Both the position numbers and the translations under genes were made by a program. A stretch of DNA of 64,000 nt, from assembly GCF_000092025.1 (NCBI RefSeq), contig NC_003062.2, positions 2,451,001 through 2,515,000 on the forward strand, given 5' to 3'. Below, piece after piece: positions 37,378-44,950 of this stretch. Within the stretch, counting starts at the first letter, position 1. Each line of letters starts with the position of its first letter. The stretch is from Agrobacterium fabrum str. C58. Its GTDB lineage: Bacteria; Pseudomonadota; Alphaproteobacteria; Rhizobiales; Rhizobiaceae. The notes beneath the pieces were generated by a model, which did no database searches, was not told where the DNA came from, and saw only the letters and a list, made by a program, of their open reading frames with translations.

Positions 37378-38418
37378 ATGACCGATCAAAAACCCGTACC
37401 CGTCTTCGACGGCCACAACGACGTGCTTCTGCGGTTATGGCGTTCCGGCAATACCTCCCCTGAAACGCTTCTGATCGAGGGTGACACGGTTGGCCACATC
37501 GACCTGCCGCGTGCCAGAAAGGGCGGCCTCGCCGGCGGCCTCTGCGCCATCTACGTGCCCTCGCCCAGCATGGAAAAGGACGCAAACGGTGATTTCTCGA
37601 CACCGACCGAAGCCGACGCTCTGAAGGCGACGCTTGGCATGGCGGCCCTGCTGTTCCGCGCCGAAAAGCAATCCGCAGGCGCACTCAAGGTCTGCCGCAC
37701 CGCCGCCGATATCCGCAGTGCCATGGCAGAGGGCGCCTTCGCCTCGGTTTTCCATATCGAGGGCGCGGAAGCGATCGGCGACGATCTGGATGCGCTGCAC
37801 GTTCTGCACGAGGCGGGTCTGCGCACGCTCGGACCGGTCTGGAGCCGCCCGAACATCTTCGCTTACGGCGTTCCCTTCCGTTTCCCCTCCACGCCGGATA
37901 TCGGCCCGGGTCTGACCGATACCGGCAAGCGGCTGGTAAAAACCTGCAATGAGCTGAAGATCATGGTCGATCTCTCGCACATGAACGAACAGGGTTTTTG
38001 GGATATCGCCAAGATCTCAGACGCGCCGCTGGTGGCGTCGCATTCCAACGCCTACGCGCTGTGCAATCACAGTCGTAACCTCACGGACCGCCAGCTGGAC
38101 GCCATCCGCGATACGGGCGGCCTTGCCGGCATCAATTTCGGCGTGCTGTTCCTGCGTCAGGACGGCGTGAAGAACCCGAATACCGACCTCAACGAACTTG
38201 TCCGCCATGTGGATTATATCGTCAACCGCATCGGTATCGACCACGTCGCGCTCGGTTCGGATTTCGACGGCACCACCATTCCCGCCGCCATGAAGGATGC
38301 GGGCGACCTGCAATTGCTGGTCGAAGCCCTGCGCAAGGGCGGTTATGACAACGAGGCGCTCGCCAGGATCTGCCACGGCAATTGGGTCCGCGTTCTGGAA
38401 AAGACCTGGGGCGCATAA
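37378..38418 (+). CDS. Membrane-dipeptidase family (M19) dipeptidase
   Basis: Zinc dipeptidase of the renal dipeptidase family, 346 residues. Ligands are visible: DGHND (His13, Asp15), the bridging Glu128 in HIEGAEAIG, His201 in VDLSHMNE, His222 in ASHSNAYALCNHSRNL, and Asp in GSDFDG. Bacterial members hydrolyse L-L, L-D and some D-D dipeptides, which fits the divergent peptide importer and D-aminopeptidase genes. ATG 37378 is chosen (AAGG nine bases before) over ATG 37372, which is only three bases from the site. It is cytoplasmic, with no signal peptide. Confidence 0.93.
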   Translation: MTDQKPVPVFDGHNDVLLRLWRSGNTSPETLLIEGDTVGHIDLPRARKGGLAGGLCAIYVPSPSMEKDANGDFSTPTEADALKATLGMAALLFRAEKQSAGALKVCRTAADIRSAMAEGAFASVFHIEGAEAIGDDLDALHVLHEAGLRTLGPVWSRPNIFAYGVPFRFPSTPDIGPGLTDTGKRLVKTCNELKIMVDLSHMNEQGFWDIAKISDAPLVASHSNAYALCNHSRNLTDRQLDAIRDTGGLAGINFGVLFLRQDGVKNPNTDLNELVRHVDYIVNRIGIDHVALGSDFDGTTIPAAMKDAGDLQLLVEALRKGGYDNEALARICHGNWVRVLEKTWGA

Positions 38419-38436
38419 AGACACTTCGGTTCTGCA

Positions 38437-38458
38437 CTCCGGCGCCAAAGCGCCGGAG
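38437..38458. terminator. GC-rich hairpin between convergent dipeptidase and small membrane protein genes
   Basis: Perfect 9-bp stem CTCCGGCGC / GCGCCGGAG with a CAAA loop, 18 bases after the dipeptidase stop and 18 bases before the end of the convergent gene. There is no T run on either side, so termination strength is uncertain. Confidence 0.5.
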
Positions 38459-38476
38459 ACAGGAAGCGGCGGGGCC

Positions 38477-38770
38477 TCAGGCCTTGGCCGCTTTTTTCTT
38501 GCCCGTGGCGCGAAAAGCGAAAAGCCCGGCAACAAGGCCGATCAGCGCCCATTTCATCGGCAATACATCCGCCGTCTCGCTGCGGATCGGCCGCACCGTC
38601 ACGGTGCCCGGACGGGATTCATAACCCGCCTGACCTTTGCCCTGCGCCTCGGCGATCTGTTGCGGCGAAACCACCCATTCGGCCCCGCGCATCTTATCGA
38701 CCGTCATGTAACCGCCGCCAGCCACAAGGGCGACAACGAGCGAAATAATTATTCTCGTCGGCATATTCAT
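38477..38770 (-). CDS. Small membrane protein, 97 residues, unknown function
   Basis: Not recognised. Two hydrophobic segments (RIIISLVVALVAGGGY, 6-21, and WALIGLVAGLFAF, 74-86) flank a polar loop containing VVSPQQIAEAQGKGQAGYES; the C-terminus is Lys/Ala-rich. GGAG six bases before ATG 38770 supports translation. It is convergent with the dipeptidase gene and divergent from lpiA, whose promoter shares the 277-base gap. Confidence 0.7.
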   Translation of the reverse strand: MNMPTRIIISLVVALVAGGGYMTVDKMRGAEWVVSPQQIAEAQGKGQAGYESRPGTVTVRPIRSETADVLPMKWALIGLVAGLFAFRATGKKKAAKA

Positions 38771-39047
38771 CTCTATCTCCTACCATCGAAAGGAGCGTGT
38801 AGTTGCATTAAACGCGATGACCAAGCAACCACCGCGTTTAATTTATTCGCATTTTTACCAATGGCACGTATCACACATTTTCAGGTTGCATTCGGGCGGT
38901 TAAATTTGGCAAAATCTCCCGACAATCCGCACAAACTTCACATCGACACGTCATGCATTTCTGCTAAGCAAATTTCCTCAACCGAAACGAATTAGCGACA
39001 CAATCCTGTGGTTCGCCAACCAACGGTACTGGCGCTGGAAAAAGTAA
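38771..39047. other. Promoter region of lpiA and the small membrane protein
   Basis: A 277-base gap, AT-rich at 38815-38900, with no gene. It must hold the lpiA-acvB promoter (plus) and that of the small membrane protein (minus). No confident operator palindrome was found. Confidence 0.4.
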
Positions 39048-41648
39048 ATGGCAGACAAGAGCGAAGTTACAGAGACGGATATTATCGAATCCCCGGTTGA
39101 AAGCTTTTTTGCCAGAAACCGGCCCTATCTGACGGCCATTGCCATCACGCTCATCTTCGTGATGATGACGTTTGCAATTTACCGTCTCACCTCGGAAGTA
39201 CGATATGACGATGTGATCGCCGCTCTTCTTGGTACGTCCTTTTCCGCTGTACTGCTCGCCATCGTCTTTACGGCGCTGAGCTTTCTGGCGCTGATCTTTT
39301 ACGATGCGAATGCCATCGAATATGTCGGCAAGAAAGTCCGGTTTCCCTCAATGGCGGCCACCGCCTTCGCGGCCTATGCCATCGGCAATACGGCCGGCTT
39401 CGGTCCGCTGAGCGGCGGCGCCATCCGCTTCCGCGCCTATTCCCGGCTCGGCCTCTCGCCGGGAGACATCGCCCGCGTCATCGCCTTCGTCACTCTGTCG
39501 TTCGGCCTCGGGCTTCTTTCCGTCAGCGCGCTTTCAACCTTCATCGTCGCGCCGCGCATCGCCGCGATCATCGGTTTTGACCCGCTTGTCCTGAGGGGCG
39601 GCGCACTCGCCGTCATCGCCATTCTCGTGATCACCGCTTATGTCGGCCGTAACGGCAAGGCGATCCGGCTCGGCAAATGGCGGCTGCGCCTTCCCGACAG
39701 CCGCACATCGTCGCGTCAGTTTCTGGTGTCGGCCTTCGATATCGCCGCATCGGCCTCCGTTCTCTATGTGTTATTGCCGGAAACCCATCTCGGCTGGCCG
39801 ACCTTCTTCGCGATCTATGCCACGGCCGTCGGCCTCGGTGTGCTCAGCCATGTCCCCGCAGGCCTCGGCGTCTTCGAAACCGTCATGGTCGCGGGTCTCG
39901 GCAACGCCATCAGCGTCGATCAGCTGCTTGGCAGCCTCGTTCTTTATCGCGTCATCTACCACGTCCTGCCGCTGGTGGTCGCCATTCTGGTCATGATCGT
40001 TTCCGAAACGAAGCAGTTCGCGGCCAAGCCGGTGGTGTCGGATATCAGCCAGCTTGCCGTCAGGCTCGCCCCACCGCTGCTCTCCACCTTCGCCATCATT
40101 CTCGGCACCATGCTGATTTTTTCGAGCGTGACGCCGACGCCTGATAGCAACCTCGATTTCCTCTCGAATTTTGTGCCGTTACCGATTATCGAAGCGGCAC
40201 ACTTTCTGACCAGCATTCTCGGCCTCGGCCTCGTTGTCGCTTCCCGCGGCCTCGGGCAGAGGCTGGACGGCGCCTGGTGGATCGCCCTCATTGCGGCTTC
40301 CCTCGCCCTTATCCTTTCCATCCTCAAGGCCATCGCGGTCTTCGAGGCGGTGTTCCTCGGCATCTTTATCGCGGCACTCGCCCTGAATATGCGCAGCTTC
40401 AACCGGCACGCCTCCCTGGTCAAACAGGCGCTGGGTCCAAGCTGGCTCGCGGCAATGGCCGTCATCATTGCCGGCGCGGCAACGATCCTCCTGTTCGTCT
40501 ATCGTGATACCGATTACAGCCACGCATTGTGGTGGGAATTCGAGTTCTCCGAAGAAGCCCCCCGCGGGCTGCGCGCCCTGCTCGGTCTGGTGCTTGCTTC
40601 CTCGACCATCGCAATTTTCAGCCTGATGCGGCCGGTTACCTTCAAGCCCGACTCCATTCAGCCTGAGGACGTAGAACGGGCCACCGACATCGTCATGCGA
40701 CAGGATTCGGCCGACGCCAATCTGGTGCGCATGGGCGACAAGCATGTGATGTTCTCCGAAAGCGGCAATGCCTTCATCATGTACGGTATCCAGGGCCGCT
40801 CGTGGATCGCCTTTGCCGACCCCGTCGGCGACGAAGAGGATTTTCCCGACCTCGTCTGGCAATTCGTGGAAGCCGCCCGTGGAGCCGGCGCCCGCGCCGC
40901 TTTCTACCAGATTTCGCCCTTCCTTCTCTCCCATTGTGCCGATGCGGGCCTGCGCGCCTTCAAGCTCGGCGAACTGGCGTTGGTTGATCTCACCGCATTC
41001 GAACTGAAGGGCGGCAAGCTTGCGACCCTTCGCCAGTCGCTGAGCCGCGGCGCGCGCGACGGCCTCACCTTCGAGGTTGTCGAGCAATCGCAGGTGCCCG
41101 ATATCATGGATGAGTTGCAGCAGGTCTCCGATGGCTGGCTTGCGCACCACAATACGCGGGAAAAGCGCTTCTCGCTTGGCGCTTTCGAACCGGACTATAT
41201 TCTGTCGCAACCCGTCGCCGTGCTGCGCAAGGATGGAAAAATCACCGCCTTCGCCAATCTGATGGTGACGGAGACGAAAAAGGAAGCCACCATCGACCTC
41301 ATGCGCTTTTCGGCGGATGCGCCGCGCGGCTCGATGGATTTCCTCTTCGTCAGCATCATGCAGCATCTGCGCGAGGCGGGATATGAAAGCTTCAATCTCG
41401 GCATGGCGCCCATGTCCGGCATGTCGAAGCGCGATGCCGCGCCGGTCTGGGACCGTATCGGCAGCACGCTGTTCGAGCACGGCGAACGTTTCTACAACTT
41501 CAAGGGACTTCGCGCCTTCAAGGCAAAGTTCCACCCGAAATGGGAACCCCGTTACCTTGCTGTGCAGAACGGCGCTGACGCCGCTCTGGCACTGATGGAT
41601 GCGACGGTTCTGATCAGCGGCGGTGTCAGAGGAGTGATCGGAAAATGA
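39048..41648 (+). CDS. lpiA: LpiA/MprF, lysyl-phosphatidylglycerol synthase and flippase
   Basis: Bifunctional membrane protein: the N-terminal part (about residues 20-520, some 13-14 helices) is the MprF flippase domain with FGPLSGGAIRFRAYSRLGL and SHVPAGLGVFETVMVAG; the C-terminal cytosolic DUF2156 domain (about 540-850) transfers Lys from Lys-tRNA to phosphatidylglycerol, with KLGELALVDLTAFELKGGK and the end ENAFxxKF-like FYNFKGLRAFKAKFHPKWEPRY. The length of 866 is normal. Aminoacylated PG lowers surface charge and is linked in rhizobia to acid tolerance. Its stop overlaps the acvB start (ATGA, 41645-41648), the known lpiA-acvB/atvA pair. Confidence 0.95.
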   Translation: MADKSEVTETDIIESPVESFFARNRPYLTAIAITLIFVMMTFAIYRLTSEVRYDDVIAALLGTSFSAVLLAIVFTALSFLALIFYDANAIEYVGKKVRFPSMAATAFAAYAIGNTAGFGPLSGGAIRFRAYSRLGLSPGDIARVIAFVTLSFGLGLLSVSALSTFIVAPRIAAIIGFDPLVLRGGALAVIAILVITAYVGRNGKAIRLGKWRLRLPDSRTSSRQFLVSAFDIAASASVLYVLLPETHLGWPTFFAIYATAVGLGVLSHVPAGLGVFETVMVAGLGNAISVDQLLGSLVLYRVIYHVLPLVVAILVMIVSETKQFAAKPVVSDISQLAVRLAPPLLSTFAIILGTMLIFSSVTPTPDSNLDFLSNFVPLPIIEAAHFLTSILGLGLVVASRGLGQRLDGAWWIALIAASLALILSILKAIAVFEAVFLGIFIAALALNMRSFNRHASLVKQALGPSWLAAMAVIIAGAATILLFVYRDTDYSHALWWEFEFSEEAPRGLRALLGLVLASSTIAIFSLMRPVTFKPDSIQPEDVERATDIVMRQDSADANLVRMGDKHVMFSESGNAFIMYGIQGRSWIAFADPVGDEEDFPDLVWQFVEAARGAGARAAFYQISPFLLSHCADAGLRAFKLGELALVDLTAFELKGGKLATLRQSLSRGARDGLTFEVVEQSQVPDIMDELQQVSDGWLAHHNTREKRFSLGAFEPDYILSQPVAVLRKDGKITAFANLMVTETKKEATIDLMRFSADAPRGSMDFLFVSIMQHLREAGYESFNLGMAPMSGMSKRDAAPVWDRIGSTLFEHGERFYNFKGLRAFKAKFHPKWEPRYLAVQNGADAALALMDATVLISGGVRGVIGK

Positions 41649-43015
41649 TGAAACGCAATCTGATAGGGGCATTCATTGCCGCTTCGACGCTACTCTCCTC
41701 GTCTGTCGCCTTTTCCCAGGATAAGCCGGCCTATGAAACCGGTATGATCCCGGCCGACCACATCATGGTGCCCGATGGCGATATCCAGGCCAGCATCTTC
41801 CTGATTTCCGACGCCAATGGCTGGACGGAGGCCGACGAGACCCGCGCCAAGGCGCTTGTCGAAAAAGGCGCCGCCGTCGTCGGCATCGACTTCAAGGAAT
41901 ATCTGAAGGCACTCGAAGCCGATGACGACGAGTGCATCTACATGATCTCGGACATCGAGTCGCTGTCGCAGCAGATCCAGCGCACCGCCGGCACCGGCAG
42001 CTACCGCCTGCCGATCGTGACCGGCATCGGCAAGGGCGGCACGCTTGCCCTCGCCATGATCGCACAAAGCCCCGTTTCCACCGTCCGCGAGGCGGTGGCG
42101 GTGGATCCGAAGGCGGGGCTGCCCCTGGAAAAGATTCTCTGCACTCCGGCAACCAAGGACAAGGTGGACGGTGAAACCGTCTATGGCCTGACAGACGGTG
42201 CTCTGCCGGCACCGGTCAGCGTCATCTTTACCCCCGACGCCGACCAGAAGGGCCGCGATCACGTCAACGCCCTGGTAAAACTGCATTCCGACATCGAGGT
42301 GACCGACGTTACCGACAAGGCGGACGAGGTGCTGACCCAGACCCTTTCCGACAAGGTCGACGCGGCTGGAGACAGCGGCAACCCGCTCGGGCTTCCGATC
42401 ACGGTTCTGGAGGCAAAACCTGTGATGGACACCATGGCGGTGATCTATTCCGGCGATGGCGGCTGGCGCGACCTGGACGAGGAAGTCGGCAGCGCCCTTC
42501 AGAAGCAGGGTGTGCCGGTCATTGGCGTCGATGCCCTGCGGTATTTCTGGAAGGAAAAGGATCCGAAAGAGGTGGCGGGCGATCTCGCCCGCATCATCGA
42601 CACCTATCGCAAGGAATGGAAGGTCAAGAATGTCGTTCTGATCGGTTATTCCTTCGGTGCCGATATCATTCCCGCCACCTACAATCTCCTGCCCGACCGG
42701 GTGAAATCCTCCGTTGCGCAGCTTTCGCTGCTCGGCCTTTCCAATGAAGTGGATTTTGAAATCTCAGTTCAGGGATGGCTTGGCGTGGCTGGTGAAGGCA
42801 AGGGCGGCAAGACCGTCGATGACATCGCCAAGATCGACCCCAAGCTGGTGCAATGCGTTTATGGCACCGAGGAGGAAGATGAAGATCCCTGCCCCGGCCT
42901 CAAGGCAAAGGGTGTCGAAACCATCGGCATCGAAGGCGGGCACCATTTCGACGAGGATTACGAAGCGCTTGCCAAACGCATCGTCACCTCGCTGAAAACC
43001 AGGCTGGCGAAATAA
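41645..43015 (+). CDS. acvB: AcvB, periplasmic VirJ-family lysyl-PG hydrolase
   Basis: Periplasmic protein of 456 residues with a signal peptide (MMKRNLIGAFIAASTLLSSS, cleavage near AFS). It consists of two alpha/beta-hydrolase-like halves. The C-terminal half (about 255-450) is the VirJ domain with the lipase-type motif GYSFGAD (Ser336) and a late His in EGGHHFDED (432/433). The N-terminal half has GIGKGG in place of a nucleophile motif. In A. tumefaciens AcvB is reported to hydrolyse Lys-PG made by LpiA and to be needed for virulence through type IV secretion. It is translationally coupled to lpiA, so synthesis and removal of the lipid are co-expressed. Confidence 0.95.
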   Translation: MMKRNLIGAFIAASTLLSSSVAFSQDKPAYETGMIPADHIMVPDGDIQASIFLISDANGWTEADETRAKALVEKGAAVVGIDFKEYLKALEADDDECIYMISDIESLSQQIQRTAGTGSYRLPIVTGIGKGGTLALAMIAQSPVSTVREAVAVDPKAGLPLEKILCTPATKDKVDGETVYGLTDGALPAPVSVIFTPDADQKGRDHVNALVKLHSDIEVTDVTDKADEVLTQTLSDKVDAAGDSGNPLGLPITVLEAKPVMDTMAVIYSGDGGWRDLDEEVGSALQKQGVPVIGVDALRYFWKEKDPKEVAGDLARIIDTYRKEWKVKNVVLIGYSFGADIIPATYNLLPDRVKSSVAQLSLLGLSNEVDFEISVQGWLGVAGEGKGGKTVDDIAKIDPKLVQCVYGTEEEDEDPCPGLKAKGVETIGIEGGHHFDEDYEALAKRIVTSLKTRLAK

Positions 43016-43216
43016 ACCGCCACAACCGGCGCCGCGGGCAGCATATTACTGCCTGTACCTGTAGTTCCCGCTGGCAGTGAAGCTTGCGGAATCGATCAAA
43101 CTATTATTCAAAAGAAACCGGCTTGCGGCGAATGTTCATCACATTCCCGCAACCGTTCTGTCGTTGATCGCCAACCATGGATTTTATATTTCCGGACCGG
43201 TTCAGGGAGCCGCCGC

Positions 43217-44545
43217 ATGCTCGCCGCAAAACGAAAAACAAAAACACCGGTCCTCGTGGAACGCATCGATCAATTCGTCGGCCAGATCAAAGAGGCGATG
43301 AAAAGCGACGACGCTTCGCGAAACAGGAAAATCCGCGATCTGTGGGATGCCGAGGTCCGCTATCATTTCGATAATGGCCGCACGGAAAAGACGCTCGAAC
43401 TTTACATCATGAAATATCGCAATGCGCTGAAGGCCGAATTCGGCCCGAAGAGCACCCCGCTAGCCATCTGCAACATGAAGAAGCTGCGCGAGCGCCTGAA
43501 CACCTATATTGCCCGGGGCGATTATCCCAAGACAGGCGTGGCGACGTCGATTGTCGAAAAAATCGAGCGGGCGGAGTTCAACACCGCCGGCCGCAAACCC
43601 ACGGTTCTCCTTCGCATAGCCGATTTCATTGCCGCGATGAACGGCATGGACGCGAAGCAGGACATGCAGGCTCTGTGGGACGCAGAAATCGCCATCATGA
43701 ACGGCCGCGCCCAGACGACGATCATTTCCTACATCACCAAATATCGCAACGCCATCCGGGAAGCCTTCGGTGACGACCATCCGATGCTGAAGATCGCCAC
43801 CGGCGATGCCGCGATGTATGACGAGGCCCGCCGGGTGAAGATGGAGAAGATCGCCAACAAGCATGGCGCGCTCATCACATTCGAGAACTACCGGCAGGTT
43901 CTGAAAATCTGCGAGGATTGTCTCAAGTCCAGCGATCCCCTGATGATCGGCATCGGCCTCATCGGCATGACGGGACGCCGACCCTATGAAGTCTTCACCC
44001 AGGCGGAATTTTCACCTGCACCCTATGGCAAGGGAGTTTCCAAATGGAGCATCCTGTTCAACGGTCAGGCCAAGACGAAACAGGGCGAGGGCACGAAATT
44101 CGGGATTACCTATGAAATTCCTGTCCTGACGCGCTCCGAAACCGTGCTGGCTGCCTATAAGCGCCTGCGCGAAAGCGGACAGGGAAAATTATGGCATGGC
44201 ATGTCGATCGACGATTTTTCCTCGGAAACCCGCCTGCTGCTGCGCGACACGGTTTTTAACCTGTTCGAGGATGTCTGGCCAAAGGAAGAGCTTCCCAAGC
44301 CCTATGGCCTCAGACACCTCTATGCCGAAGTGGCCTATCACAATTTCGCGCCACCCCATGTCACCAAGAACAGCTATTTCGCCGCCATTCTTGGCCACAA
44401 CAATAACGACCTCGAAACGTCGCTGTCCTATATGACCTATACGCTGCCGGAAGACCGCGACAATGCGCTGGCGCGCCTGAAGCGGACCAATGAGCGGACA
44501 TTGCAGCAAATGGCGACGATCGCGCCCGTGTCCCGCAAGGGATGA
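43217..44545 (+). CDS. telA: TelA, telomere resolvase (protelomerase)
   Basis: DNA breakage-rejoining enzyme that turns replicated telomere junctions into covalently closed hairpin ends of the linear chromosome. The 442 residues match the Agrobacterium enzyme in length and catalytic set: Arg255 in MTGRRPYEVF, Lys286 in NGQAKTKQG, Arg366 and His369-region in YGLRHLYAEV, His394 in ILGHNNND, and the nucleophile Tyr405 in TSLSYMTYTL. Residues 38-78 and 147-187 are visibly duplicated (LWDAE ... YIMKYRNALK / YITKYRNAIR). AGGGAG lies seven bases before ATG 43217. A family I repeat starts five bases after the stop. No telomere palindrome is seen here, as expected for a gene on the circular replicon. 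Confidence 0.97.
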   Translation: MLAAKRKTKTPVLVERIDQFVGQIKEAMKSDDASRNRKIRDLWDAEVRYHFDNGRTEKTLELYIMKYRNALKAEFGPKSTPLAICNMKKLRERLNTYIARGDYPKTGVATSIVEKIERAEFNTAGRKPTVLLRIADFIAAMNGMDAKQDMQALWDAEIAIMNGRAQTTIISYITKYRNAIREAFGDDHPMLKIATGDAAMYDEARRVKMEKIANKHGALITFENYRQVLKICEDCLKSSDPLMIGIGLIGMTGRRPYEVFTQAEFSPAPYGKGVSKWSILFNGQAKTKQGEGTKFGITYEIPVLTRSETVLAAYKRLRESGQGKLWHGMSIDDFSSETRLLLRDTVFNLFEDVWPKEELPKPYGLRHLYAEVAYHNFAPPHVTKNSYFAAILGHNNNDLETSLSYMTYTLPEDRDNALARLKRTNERTLQQMATIAPVSRKG

Positions 44546-44550
44546 TGCGC

Positions 44551-44650
44551 TAGAGCATTTCCAGCAAAAATGTGCTCGGTCTCGCATCCGGAAATGCGCA
44601 AAAACAAAGTTATGGCAATGGAAGAACCGGTGTTTACCGGAATTGCTCTA
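44551..44650. repeat. Intergenic palindromic repeat, family I, full-length copy
   Basis: Starts TAGAGCATTTCCAGC and ends GGAATTGCTCTA, with an inner CATCCGGAAATGCG hairpin half; about 100 bases, very like the copy at 6101-6205. An additional fragment (CCGTCCGGTTTAGACGGAAA, 44655-44674) follows. It begins five bases after the telA stop. Confidence 0.8.
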
Positions 44651-44674
44651 CAGCCCGTCCGGTTTAGACGGAAA

Positions 44675-44950
44675 TGCTTTCGCCGCGACCCTTGCGAAGA
44701 CAATGGCCATCAAACCTGCCCGGTGAGGCTTGGGTTGGGGATTAGCCATGCCCGCCTCCCACCCGGCTCCACATCTCGCACAACCTGTCAAAAGGACCAT
44801 GCTGGAAAATATACTAAAATATAAATCTATAATTTATTAATATAAAAATTATTATAAAAGTAATAATTCGAGAAATTCAGCCACGCACAAGTTAAATTGA
44901 GGACAGTCTAGATATTTATATATACAGCATGAATTCTATCGGAGGCGCAT
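44675..44950. other. AT-rich intergenic region before the DUF1217 gene
   Basis: About 275 bases without a gene. From 44805 to 44935 it is unusually AT-rich (runs such as TAATTTATTAATATAAAAAT) compared with the window's high GC. It contains the presumed promoter of the next gene, and GGAGG at 44941-44945 is that gene's ribosome-binding site. No direct repeats or integrase gene were found. Confidence 0.6.

Noticed and set aside
43016..44950. Possible telomere (hairpin-end target) palindrome or replication origin near telA
   Set aside because: No long AT-rich perfect palindrome of the resolvase-target type and no rep genes are seen; the AT-rich stretch at 44805-44935 is not palindromic as a whole.
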